The position numbers and the translations under genes were made by a program. Of a stretch of DNA of 64,000 nt, positions 52,235 through 60,849 are shown in pieces. Below the pieces are notes generated by a model. It was given only the letters and a program-made list of their open reading frames with translations, was not told the DNA's origin and ran no database searches. Numbering within the stretch: position 1 is the stretch's first letter; each line of letters opens with the position of its first letter. Origin of the DNA: Acidobacteriota bacterium (GTDB taxonomy: Bacteria; Acidobacteriota; Terriglobia; Bryobacterales; Bryobacteraceae). The stretch lies in NCBI GenBank assembly GCA_018268715.1, contig JAFDVZ010000020.1:62001-126000 (forward strand), read 5' to 3'.

Positions 52235-53329
52235 ATGCGGATTGAACCATTTCGGCTCGAGCGGTATTTCGCCAAACACGAGTTCACGACAAGATACCTG
52301 CTGAGTTCTTCCGACTGCGAATCATGGAGCCTGGGCGAACTGCTTGCAATGGCGTCGCCCGAGTTGCGGGAGGCGTGGGAACGGCAGCGTTTCGGCTATA
52401 CCGACAGCCTGGGACATTTTGGACTGCGGTCCCGCATTGCGGGACTCTACGAATCGATAACGCCGGAGCAGGTTCTGACGGCGGCGCCCGAAGAGGCGAT
52501 CTTCATCCTGATGCACGCGCTGCTCGAAGCGGGCGATCGGGTGGCGGTGCTGACTCCGGCCTACCAGTCGCTCACCGCAGTGGCCCGCAGTATCGGATGC
52601 GAGGTGATCGCCGTCCCGCTGGCGGTCGCCGATGGCGGATGGAGCCTCGACCTCGACCGGCTGCGCGAGGCGGTGACGCCGTCCACTCGGCTTCTGGTGG
52701 TCAACTTCCCGCATAACCCGACCGGCTATCTGCCAACGCCAGAGACCTTCGCCGCCATCGTGGACGCCGCCCGGCATAGCGACGCGTGGCTGTTGTGCGA
52801 TGAGATGTACCGTCTTCTCGAGCATGAGCCAACATCCAGGCTGCCCGCCGCCGTCGATGTGTACGAGAAGGGCGTCAGCCTGTCGGGCTTGTCAAAGTCC
52901 TTCGGTCTTCCGGGGCTCCGCGTCGGCTGGCTTGCCGCCCGGGACAGCGCGTTGCTCGACCGATGCGTCGGCGTCAAGGATTACACCACCATTTGCGGCA
53001 GCGCTCCCAGCGAGGCGCTCGCCATGATTGCGCTCGACGCGAGCGGGCTCATTTTGCGACGCAACCTCGACATCGTGCTGCGGAACCGCGACGCGGCGCG
53101 CGCGTGCTTTGCTCCGCCGAATTACCGGTGGCTCCAGCCGGCCGGCGGATCGACGGGGTTCCCGATGTGGACCGGCCCAGGTAGCGTGGAGGATTTCGCC
53201 GCGGCGATGCTGGCCGAACGTCAGGTATTGGCAGTACCGGGCGGCTTGTTCGGATGGCCAGGAAGCCACTTCCGCGTCGGATTGGGGCGGGAAAATCTCC
53301 CGGAGGTATTGGCACAACTGGTACTCTAA
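52235..53329 (+). CDS. PLP-dependent aminotransferase, class I/II fold
   Basis: 364 residues with the fold-type I pattern: RFGYTDSLGHFGLRSRIAGLY, the phosphate-contacting NFPHNPTG (161-164), Asp189 in WLLCDEMYR which contacts the pyridine nitrogen, and the Schiff-base Lys221 in SLSGLSKSFGLPGLRVGW. The C-terminal substrate arginine region is FRVGLGRENLPEV. All key residues are present, so it is likely an active aminotransferase or related lyase with unknown substrate. It follows the 76-residue gene by 30 bases. Compared with typical aspartate aminotransferases it is slightly short. Confidence 0.92.
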   Translation: MRIEPFRLERYFAKHEFTTRYLLSSSDCESWSLGELLAMASPELREAWERQRFGYTDSLGHFGLRSRIAGLYESITPEQVLTAAPEEAIFILMHALLEAGDRVAVLTPAYQSLTAVARSIGCEVIAVPLAVADGGWSLDLDRLREAVTPSTRLLVVNFPHNPTGYLPTPETFAAIVDAARHSDAWLLCDEMYRLLEHEPTSRLPAAVDVYEKGVSLSGLSKSFGLPGLRVGWLAARDSALLDRCVGVKDYTTICGSAPSEALAMIALDASGLILRRNLDIVLRNRDAARACFAPPNYRWLQPAGGSTGFPMWTGPGSVEDFAAAMLAERQVLAVPGGLFGWPGSHFRVGLGRENLPEVLAQLVL

Positions 53330-53532
53330 TGACCCCACCCCGGAAAAAACGTGGTACAGTTGCCCATACGGCTAGGGGTTGTTTCGTGATCGCGCGAACG
53401 GGGAACGCGCGTTCCGGTTGGATTGGAATCGGCGGTCCTATTTGCCCCAAGCCGGCGTTCGGACTCAAATCGCGGCCCTGTCCGCCCGCGTGAACCGTCC
53501 GGACTGATTCCGCTGAAGGGGGAAGGACCTAG

Positions 53533-56500
53533 ATGTTCCTACGTTTCCAACCGCTGCGCATGCTCGCAGCGATCTGCCTGTTAATCGGCGTTATCTCGCC
53601 GGCCCGAGCCCAGAAGACCACCGCGTCACTGCTCGGAACCGTGACCGACGCCTCCGGAGCCTCGATGGCCGGCGTCTCGATCAAGGCTACCAACCTGGCG
53701 ACCAATGCCGCGCACGAAACCCAAACCGATTCCGCCGGCACCTACTCCATGCCGTCTCTCCCGGCCGGCGAGTACCGGCTGACGGCGACCCAGAACGGCT
53801 TCCAGGTGCAGCAGGTCAACAGCGTGACCTTACAGGTTGACCAGACCGCCCGCATCGACTTCGCCATGAAGGTCGGCAACCTGAGCGAGACCGTCGACGT
53901 GACGGCCAACGCCGCGCTCCTGCAAACCGAAAACGCTACGGTGGGCACGGTCATCGAATCCAACAAGATCGTCGAATTGCCGCTGAACGGCCGCAACTTC
54001 GTGCAGTTGGCGCAGTTGATCCCCGGCGTCCAGGCAGGCACTCCGGGATCCATCACGGTCCGGCGCGGACGCGGATCGGTGGGCCAAACCGACTCGGCTT
54101 ACGGCTCGACGGCGGCCTCGGCCAACGGCTCGCGCGACACGGCGAACCGTTACTATCTCGACGGCATCGAGGTGATGGACTACGACGCCATGACCTACTC
54201 GTTCTCGCCGTCGGTGGACTCGCTCGCCGAGTTCAAGGTGCAGACCAGCACGTATTCGGCCGAATACGGCGGCGCGCCCGGCGGCCAGGTGAACATCATC
54301 ACCAAGGGCGGCACGAACACGCTGAAGGGCACCCTGTGGGAGTTCAACCGCAACGACCAGTTGACCCAGAGCTACGACGCCATCGCCGGCAAGAGCGTGA
54401 CGTCGCCGCGCCTGAACCGCAACCAGTTCGGCGCCAACATCGGCGGTCCCGTCTACCTGCCGAAGGTCTACAAGGGCAAGGACAAGACGTTCTTCTTCTT
54501 CAACTGGGAATCTGGCTACGCGGCGCAGGGCGGCTCGGCGTCCTATCGCATCGTGCCGCCGTCGGCCATGCGCACCGGCGACTTCACGACTCTCAAGGAC
54601 GCCAAGGGCAACCCGATCACGCTGAAGGATCCGCTGAACTCAGGCATCGTCGGCAACGTGATTCCGAAATCGCGGCTCAGCCCGCAGACGCTAGCCTATC
54701 TGCAGTTCGAACCGATGCCGAACGCGAGCAACGGCGCCCAGAACTACCTCTCGACGCCGTACAGCGCCGTCGCCTGGCAGCGCAACTTCACCGCGCGCAT
54801 CGACGAGAACCTGTCCTCCAAGGACGTGATCGCCGGCCGCTACGCCTTCAACGACACCTACGAAGCCGGCGTGCCCTTCTGGGGACATGACGAGCGCAAC
54901 AACCTGGGCCGAACGCAGAACGTATCCATCTCCTGGACCCGCACCATCACCAACACCCTGGTGAACGAAGCCCGCGGCGGCTGGCACCGGTTCAACGAGG
55001 CCGAGAAGTTCGGCACCACCGGCGATCCGGCCTATGACGTCACCGGCAAGATGGGACTGCCGCTGGTGTCCCGCCTGCCGGAGGAGTACGGTCCGCCGTC
55101 CATCTCCGTCAGCGGCCCGGAAGGCGCCTTCTCCATGTACGATCTCCAGCGTCAGATCGGCCCGCGCGTGCGTTCAAACGCCATCGCGCCCTTCACCGAC
55201 GTCCTCAGTTGGCAGCACGGATCGCACTTCCTGAAGTTCGGCGCTGAAATCGACCGTCGCTGGGTCACCTTCGGCCAGGCGCGCGCGCCCCGTGGAGCCT
55301 TCACCTTCGACGGAACCTACACCGGTTCCGCGCTGGCTGACTTCATGCTCGGCTACGTGCGCAGCGCCAACATCAACCCGACCCACACCAACACCGACCT
55401 CAAGAACTTCTGGCAGGCCTACTACGTCAACGACGACTGGAAGATCATGCCGCGCCTCACCATCACCATGGGCCTGCGCTACGACTACTTCCAGCGCTAC
55501 AAGCAGAGCGACGACAAGTTCGCCAACATCTACCAGAACGGTTACATCGTCGGCAACACCGTCACCCCGCAGAATTCGCCCTACGGACGAGGCCTGATCC
55601 AGCCCGACTACAACAACTTCGGGCCCCGCTTCGGCTTCGCGTGGCGTCCGCCCATCTCCGGCGAGACAGTGGTCCGCGGCGGCTACGGCATCTACTACAC
55701 GCCGGAAATCTCGAACGCGATCTTCGCCATGGCCGAAGGCGCCCAGGCCACCAGCGGCGCCAACGTCAACGGCAACATCGTGGGTGCGCCGAACCTGTTC
55801 TTCGACAACCCGTTCGCCGGCTCAGTGACCACCGGAGCACTGAACTTCGCGGTGTCGAACGACCAGAACATGCGCGACAGCTACATCCAGCAGTGGAACT
55901 TCAACATCCAACGGAAACTGCCCGGAAGCGTCGTGCTGGACGCCGGCTATGTCGGATCGAAGGGCACCCGCCTCTATGTCACCTACGGCGATCTGAACCG
56001 CCCCATCGACGTCGTGAATCCGTCGACCCCGGGCCTCGCGTCGCTCAACGCGCGGCGGCCCAACCAGCAGTACCAGCGCGCCGTGCAGTCGGATAAGTCG
56101 GTGGGCAACTCCATCTATCACGCCCTCCAGATGAAGGCCGAACGGCGCTTCTCCCGCGGCCTGACCTTCCTCACCGCCTACACCTTCGCCAAGTCGATTT
56201 CGGGACCGAACGACATCGGCGGACAGGTGGGCGGCGGATCATTCATCGGCTCCCCGCAGGACATCTACAACGCCCGCGCGGACCGTTCCGTGTCCGGCTT
56301 CGACCTCACTCACCGCTTCGTGCAGACCGTGCTCTACGACATCCCCTTCTTCAAGGGAACGCACGGCGTGGCGAAGTACGCGCTCGATGGCTGGCAGCTA
56401 TCCACCATCATGACCTTCCAGAGCGGCTTCCCCGCCCCGATCGACTACGGCGTCGACACCACCGGCACCGGCATCGGCTCGCGCGCCGACATGGTGGCGG

Positions 56501-56847
56501 GCCAGAACGGCAACCTCGGCTCGGGGGACCGCACCTGGCAGCACTGGTTCAACACCGCGGCCTTCGCCTTCGCCAAGCCGGGCGCCTTCGGCACCTCTCC
56601 GCGCACCAACTCCATCCGCCTGCCGGGCATCATGAACGCCGACTTCTCCGTGAACAAGGACTTCATGATCACCGAACGCCGGACCGTTCAGTTTCGCGCG
56701 GAAATCTTCAACCTGCTGAACCACTACAACCCCGATCCGGGCAGCGTCGACCGCAACATACGGTCGCAGACGTTCGGCATGATCGGCGGCGGCGTGCAGG
56801 GCATCACCACTCGCGTGGTGCAACTGGGCGCCAAGCTGAACTTCTAA
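53533..56847 (+). CDS. Oar-like TonB-dependent receptor with carboxypeptidase-regulatory domain
   Basis: 1104 residues. The signal peptide (MFLRFQPLRMLAAICLLIGVISPARA) is followed by a carboxypeptidase-regulatory-like Ig domain (about 28-110: ASLLGTVTDASGASMAGVSIKATN, GTYSMPSLPAGEYRLTA), a plug-like region (VIESNKIVELPLNGRNFVQLAQLIPGV) and a long beta-barrel ending RVVQLGAKLNF with the C-terminal Phe recognised by the barrel-assembly machine. This is the very common acidobacterial Oar-type receptor family; most probably import large glycans or oligomers. No TonB gene or partner transporter is adjacent. An AGGAC ribosome-binding site lies close to the start. Confidence 0.94.
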   Translation: MFLRFQPLRMLAAICLLIGVISPARAQKTTASLLGTVTDASGASMAGVSIKATNLATNAAHETQTDSAGTYSMPSLPAGEYRLTATQNGFQVQQVNSVTLQVDQTARIDFAMKVGNLSETVDVTANAALLQTENATVGTVIESNKIVELPLNGRNFVQLAQLIPGVQAGTPGSITVRRGRGSVGQTDSAYGSTAASANGSRDTANRYYLDGIEVMDYDAMTYSFSPSVDSLAEFKVQTSTYSAEYGGAPGGQVNIITKGGTNTLKGTLWEFNRNDQLTQSYDAIAGKSVTSPRLNRNQFGANIGGPVYLPKVYKGKDKTFFFFNWESGYAAQGGSASYRIVPPSAMRTGDFTTLKDAKGNPITLKDPLNSGIVGNVIPKSRLSPQTLAYLQFEPMPNASNGAQNYLSTPYSAVAWQRNFTARIDENLSSKDVIAGRYAFNDTYEAGVPFWGHDERNNLGRTQNVSISWTRTITNTLVNEARGGWHRFNEAEKFGTTGDPAYDVTGKMGLPLVSRLPEEYGPPSISVSGPEGAFSMYDLQRQIGPRVRSNAIAPFTDVLSWQHGSHFLKFGAEIDRRWVTFGQARAPRGAFTFDGTYTGSALADFMLGYVRSANINPTHTNTDLKNFWQAYYVNDDWKIMPRLTITMGLRYDYFQRYKQSDDKFANIYQNGYIVGNTVTPQNSPYGRGLIQPDYNNFGPRFGFAWRPPISGETVVRGGYGIYYTPEISNAIFAMAEGAQATSGANVNGNIVGAPNLFFDNPFAGSVTTGALNFAVSNDQNMRDSYIQQWNFNIQRKLPGSVVLDAGYVGSKGTRLYVTYGDLNRPIDVVNPSTPGLASLNARRPNQQYQRAVQSDKSVGNSIYHALQMKAERRFSRGLTFLTAYTFAKSISGPNDIGGQVGGGSFIGSPQDIYNARADRSVSGFDLTHRFVQTVLYDIPFFKGTHGVAKYALDGWQLSTIMTFQSGFPAPIDYGVDTTGTGIGSRADMVAGQNGNLGSGDRTWQHWFNTAAFAFAKPGAFGTSPRTNSIRLPGIMNADFSVNKDFMITERRTVQFRAEIFNLLNHYNPDPGSVDRNIRSQTFGMIGGGVQGITTRVVQLGAKLNF

Positions 56848-56883
56848 CTCCCGCCGGTGGCCGCTCTTCGGGGCGGCCACCTC

Positions 56884-57921
56884 TCACCCCTTGTACGGAT
56901 CGGTCAGCCAGCACCCCGGATCGGCCGTAAGCGGATTGCCTGTAACGGCGGCCGACAGACACCGCAACCCACCCCGGCACTTCGGTTCGTGTTCGCAGCT
57001 TTCGCACCCCTCGCAGATCCGGCCGCGGTCCCGCAACGCCGTCAGCAGTGGGCTCTCGAAGTAGATCTCCGCCAGCGGCCGTTCGAACACATTCCCCACC
57101 AGCGAAGGCATGCGCCGACACGGGCAGACGTCACCATTCGGCTCCACCGTGATCAGCGTGTCGCCCGCCGTGCAATGGTACGGCCAGCCGCCATCGAGAA
57201 ACTGCAAGGCGCGGTGCATCGGGACCTGCGTGTTGCTGAACCAGCCGCGATGCGCCTCCTCCCGCGACTCCCGCATGATGTGGACGAAGGCGCGCGTCTC
57301 GTCCTTCGTCAGCGTCTCCAACTGGCAGGCGCCAATCGGCACAAGGCGGTCGGCCCACACGCGCGTGGCGCCGGCTTTTCGCCCGATCCGCACCACCTCC
57401 GGAAACTCGCGATAGTTGCCGCGATGGGCGGTGAAGGATATATAGGTGGGGATGCGCGCGCGAGACAGATTTCGCGCCGCCTCCACCGTGCGCTCGAAAT
57501 TGCCCTCGCCGCGCACCGCGTCGTGAGTGGACTGAACGCCATCCAGGCTGACCTGCACGAAGCCCGGCCCGAGCTTCGCCAGACGCCACGCCATCTCTTC
57601 ATCCACCAGCGACCCGTTGGTGAGCACGGCGAAGCAGATTCTCGGCTTCAGGGCCGCCACAGTCTCGAGCAGGCGCAGGAAATCCGGACGCAGGAAGGGC
57701 TCGCCGCCGGTCAGCGTGACATGCCCGCGCGCGGGCGGATTGAAGCGGTCGAGAAGTTCGATGAACTGATTCAGGACCTTCAGCAAGTCGTCGAACGGCA
57801 GTTCCGGCACGCGGTCCGGCGACTGGTAGCAATGCGCGCAGCGAAGATTACAGCGCTCGGTGACGTGCCACTGCAACAGCATCGTCCGAACAGCCGGGTT
57901 ATGCCGCTTCAGCCCCCACAT
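56884..57921 (-). CDS. radical SAM / SPASM-domain protein
   Basis: About 345 residues from ATG 57921 (MWGLKRHNPAV); the upstream open frame is Arg-rich noise that overlaps the Gly-Cys gene. Radical SAM core: CNLRCAHCYQSPDR (CxxxCxxC cluster) and GGEPFLRPDFLRLLETV. The C-terminal SPASM-type region has many cysteines: CTAGDTLITVEPNGDVCPCRRM, then CEGCESCEHEPKCRGGLRC and a final CW. SPASM enzymes modify peptides or small molecules. It overlaps the upstream membrane protein, which has a Gly-Cys repeat tail, by 13 bases. That arrangement suggests the tail is the substrate, though this is inference. Confidence 0.92.
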   Translation of the reverse strand: MWGLKRHNPAVRTMLLQWHVTERCNLRCAHCYQSPDRVPELPFDDLLKVLNQFIELLDRFNPPARGHVTLTGGEPFLRPDFLRLLETVAALKPRICFAVLTNGSLVDEEMAWRLAKLGPGFVQVSLDGVQSTHDAVRGEGNFERTVEAARNLSRARIPTYISFTAHRGNYREFPEVVRIGRKAGATRVWADRLVPIGACQLETLTKDETRAFVHIMRESREEAHRGWFSNTQVPMHRALQFLDGGWPYHCTAGDTLITVEPNGDVCPCRRMPSLVGNVFERPLAEIYFESPLLTALRDRGRICEGCESCEHEPKCRGGLRCLSAAVTGNPLTADPGCWLTDPYKG

Positions 57922-58700
57922 CCGCCGCCTCCGCATCCACCACCGCCGCACCCACCTCCGCCGCCGCAGCCGCCCATGACGAGATCGTTCGATCCGGATG
58001 CCGATCCTGTTCCTCCGCCGGTTCCGGCGCGCTGCGCCCAAAGCACCAGCAGCGTGAACAGGGCGCCGGTCAAGCTCGCCGCGAGCACGATCGGCACAAC
58101 CGCGTTTCCCCGGCCGGACTCCCGATTCTCCGCATCCACCCAGCCCGGCTCGAACGTCATGCTGATACGCCGGCTATTGAGCGGCTCCTGCGTCATTGTC
58201 AGGACGCCGCCTCCGGTCTCAAAGCGCCCATCGCTGCGGAACTTGGTGTCGAGGCCGACCGGCAGGATCACGCGATACAACGCTCGCCGCACGGGAACTT
58301 TAAAGACGCCCACCCAAGGAACATCCAGCCGGTTGCGATTCCGGGCGCCGCGCACGGCTCCGGTTAGCCAGAACGTCACCTTTACACGATCGCGCCCCGG
58401 TCCCCGCGTAGGCATGTTCCAGGAGATCCGGTAGTCGCGCTCGCGCCGGATCGATACGTTTAACGGCGCGCCGGCGCCATCCACGGCGGAGGCGCGATAG
58501 GGGCGCTGATTGCCCGTGTACTTGAACCCGGCGGGTTTGACTCCCTCGCGCACGTCATAGGTGATGTCTAACTCCACCTGGACATCGTCCGTGTTAGGCA
58601 ACAGGCGGAACGTCGCGACGTAATCGCTGATTTCGTAGGCCGCATCCGAAGCCATCAAAGGACACAGCAGGAGTAATAACCCGATTGCGAAACGGCGCAT
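57909..58700 (-). CDS. membrane protein with C-terminal Gly/Cys repeat tail
   Basis: About 263 residues from ATG 58700, two bases after the upstream stop (TGACATG). The signal peptide (FAIGLLLLLCPLMASDA) precedes a beta-rich domain (about 20-195: VATFRLLPNTDDVQVELDITYDV, YRISWNMPTRGPGRDRVKVTFWL) resembling DUF2207-type extracytoplasmic domains. A transmembrane helix follows (about 207-229: VVPIVLAASLTGALFTLLVLWA), then a Gly/Ser linker and the tail GGCGGGGGCGGGGCGGGGCGG. The repeated Cys-Gly4 units are strikingly regular and lie on the cytoplasmic side if topology is type I. Function unknown; it may be a substrate for the neighbouring radical SAM enzyme. Confidence 0.82.
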   Translation of the reverse strand: MRRFAIGLLLLLCPLMASDAAYEISDYVATFRLLPNTDDVQVELDITYDVREGVKPAGFKYTGNQRPYRASAVDGAGAPLNVSIRRERDYRISWNMPTRGPGRDRVKVTFWLTGAVRGARNRNRLDVPWVGVFKVPVRRALYRVILPVGLDTKFRSDGRFETGGGVLTMTQEPLNSRRISMTFEPGWVDAENRESGRGNAVVPIVLAASLTGALFTLLVLWAQRAGTGGGTGSASGSNDLVMGGCGGGGGCGGGGCGGGGCGG

Positions 58701-58701
58701 G

Positions 58702-59466
58702 TCACACCGCCACCCGGTCCGACTCATCGTCGATTCTGCGGACCGCTTCCATCAATTGTCCGAACGCCGCGGTCAGTTCCTCCCCGCGCGGCTTCCACCG
58801 GCCTTGCTTGAGCGCCAGCATCCGCTCGCAGAACTCCCGGTCGAGACTCCACGCATCGACGGCGGCCGCAACGATATCGGCCATCGCCAGCACCACCGTT
58901 CCGCGCTCGAGAAACAGCAGCGCCTGCATCAGGTGCGCGAGCGACGAGAACCGGCGGACCAGGATGGTGCGCAACGCCCCCGAATCGCCCGCCGCGCGCC
59001 AATACTGCTGCTTCAGCCGCATCCGCATGCGTTTGACCTCGTGCGAAAGCTGCCAGTGCAGATCCGCGCGGCAAAGCTCGACCGCCGCCAGCGGGTCGGG
59101 CCCGAACACCGTGACATGCGCCTCGCGCATCTCGAGCAGGTCGATCTGAAAGAAGCGCGCCGACCGCGAGAAGTTCTGTTCGGAGACAAAGCGCGGCGCG
59201 AACCGGCGCTTCCTGAACCATCGCTGGGCTAACTTCGCCACTGACTCGAGATCCGCTATATTGAGATCCGAGTAAATCACCAGCAAATTCAAGTCCGACC
59301 TGGATTCCGAGTAACCGCCCGAAATCGCGCTGCCGAACACCGTGATGGATTTAAGGTCGTCGCGGTAGAAGCCGACGAGTTGTTGGATGAAATCGCCAAG
59401 GTCCGCGCGGACCGCGGCGGGGACTGCGAGCCGGTCGAGGCCGGATAACGGCGTGGACGCCGCCAT
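58702..59466 (-). CDS. nucleotidyltransferase-fold protein
   Basis: 254 residues. The start of the minimal nucleotidyltransferase fold is visible in ITVFGSAISGGYSESRSDLNLLVIY (about 41-65). The usual metal pair D-x-D reads D-L-N: the first Asp (codon 59293-59295) is kept but the second is Asn (59287-59289). The C-terminal part is helical (RADLHWQLSHEVKRMRMRL, ALRTILVRRFSSLAHLMQALLFL), as in some DNA-polymerase-beta-like or aminoglycoside-type transferases with HEPN-like domains. Loss of one metal ligand may mean weak or altered activity. It ends one base before the Gly-Cys gene and appears to start the three-gene operon. Confidence 0.82.
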   Translation of the reverse strand: MAASTPLSGLDRLAVPAAVRADLGDFIQQLVGFYRDDLKSITVFGSAISGGYSESRSDLNLLVIYSDLNIADLESVAKLAQRWFRKRRFAPRFVSEQNFSRSARFFQIDLLEMREAHVTVFGPDPLAAVELCRADLHWQLSHEVKRMRMRLKQQYWRAAGDSGALRTILVRRFSSLAHLMQALLFLERGTVVLAMADIVAAAVDAWSLDREFCERMLALKQGRWKPRGEELTAAFGQLMEAVRRIDDESDRVAV

Positions 59467-59523
59467 GGAGCTTCTCCTATCTGCCCGAGTTCGTCAATCC
59501 GATTTTACCATCTGAAAATAGGG

Positions 59524-59557
59524 AACGCCCGCCTCCGCCGAAAGCGGGGCGGGCGTT
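59524..59557 (-). terminator. terminator after the class II aldolase gene
   Basis: AACGCCCGCC (59524-59533) pairs perfectly with GGCGGGCGTT (59548-59557), with an inner CCGC/GCGG extension and a short loop. It is 41 bases beyond the minus-strand aldolase stop (59598). The minus-strand sequence following is CCTATTTTCAG, giving a short U run. Confidence 0.65.
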
Positions 59558-59597
59558 GAAACTGTCGCCAGTTACAGTTCAGTTACAGCGTTCGGGA

Positions 59598-60611
59598 TTA
59601 GGCCTTGTACTTGGCGGCCATCTCCGCCATCGTCATCGGCTGATAGTCGCCGGCGTGCCCGGCCTGGCCGAAGGCGATCATGCGAGCCACCACAACCTTC
59701 TTCATCGCCTCGCGCGCGGGCTTCAGATAGTCGCGCGGATCGAAGGCTTCGGGCTTCTCGATGAACACCTTGCGGATGGCGCCGGTCATCGCCATGCGGT
59801 TGTCGGTGTCGACGTTGATCTTGCGGACGCCGTGCTGGATGCCCTTCTGGATCTCTTCCACCGGCACGCCGAAGGTCGGCTTCATCTTGCCGCCATACTG
59901 GTTGATGATGTCCTGCAGTTCCTGCGGGACGCTCGAGGAGCCATGCATCACCAGGTGGGTGGTGGGCAGGTTCTTGTGGATCTCTTCGATCCGCTTCATC
60001 ACCAGCACTTCGCCGGTCGGCTTCTTCGAGAACTTGTAGGCGCCATGGCTGGTGCCGATGGCCACCGCCAGAGCGTCGATGCCCGTACGCTCCACGAATT
60101 CAACGGCCTGATCGGGATCGGTCAGGTGCGCCAGCGCGTCCACATCCGCGCCATGTCCGTCTTCGATGCCGCCCAGGCAGCCCAGCTCGCCCTCGACAGT
60201 GACGCCGCGCGCGTGCGCCAGCTCGACCACTTCCTTGGTCACCTGAACGTTGTATTCGAAGCTCGACGGAGTCTTTCCGTCGGCCATCAGGGAGCCGTCC
60301 ATCATGACGCTGGTGAAGCCCATCTCGATGGCCGACTTGCAGGTCTCCGGGCTGTTGCCGTGATCCTGGTGCAGGGCCACGGGGATCTCGGGATACACTT
60401 CGGTGGCCGCGACCATCAGGTGATACAGGAACCGGTCGTTGGTGTAGGAACGAGCGCCGCGGCTCGCCTGGATAATTACGGGCGACTTCGTTTCACGGGC
60501 AGCTTCCATAATGGCCTGGATCTGCTCCATGTTGTTGACGTTGAACGCGCCGACGCCGTATCCGCCCTTCGCCGCTTCGTCAAGCAATTGCCGCATCGAT
60601 ACCATTGGCAT
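59598..60611 (-). CDS. fba: class II fructose-bisphosphate aldolase
   Basis: 337 residues. Zinc and substrate residues are in [11 protein letters not shown] (His81, Asp83, His84), [32 protein letters not shown] and [14 protein letters not shown], with [17 protein letters not shown] near the C-terminus. This is the type B class II aldolase signature. It reversibly cleaves fructose-1,6-bisphosphate in glycolysis/gluconeogenesis. AGGAG lies 12 bases before ATG 60611; ATG at 60605 is an alternative. Divergent from the alpha-amylase gene, so sugar metabolism genes flank a shared 238-base promoter region. Confidence 0.96.
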   Translation of the reverse strand: MPMVSMRQLLDEAAKGGYGVGAFNVNNMEQIQAIMEAARETKSPVIIQASRGARSYTNDRFLYHLMVAATEVYPEIPVALHQDHGNSPETCKSAIEMGFTSVMMDGSLMADGKTPSSFEYNVQVTKEVVELAHARGVTVEGELGCLGGIEDGHGADVDALAHLTDPDQAVEFVERTGIDALAVAIGTSHGAYKFSKKPTGEVLVMKRIEEIHKNLPTTHLVMHGSSSVPQELQDIINQYGGKMKPTFGVPVEEIQKGIQHGVRKINVDTDNRMAMTGAIRKVFIEKPEAFDPRDYLKPAREAMKKVVVARMIAFGQAGHAGDYQPMTMAEMAAKYKA

Positions 60612-60762
60612 AGTGTTTTGGTTCTCCTGGTAGGAATGAAAGTGTCGAAATCCCTTGTACGCAGCGGACGCGGCCGCGCGGACCGCCTCGCTATCGCGGA
60701 CGTTTAAATCTTAATTTATCACAGCGCCGCCATCCCCCACCGCGCACCCGTCAGGCGGCGAC

Positions 60763-60823
60763 GCCCCGCTTATCGGGGCCATTTGAAATTCCAACTGGCT
60801 ATCCCGCCAATTCAGGCTATAAT
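60763..60823. promoter_or_regulatory. hairpin and -10-like box between fba and the amylase gene
   Basis: GCCCCG (60763-60768) pairs with CGGGGC (60774-60779), and TATAAT lies at 60818-60823, 27 bases before ATG 60850 of the amylase. No good -35 sits at 17 bases, so this is a tentative promoter. The 238-base gap holds nothing else I can name. Confidence 0.3.
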
Positions 60824-60849
60824 TCCCTGACGTTCCAGAGGAGGCGCCC

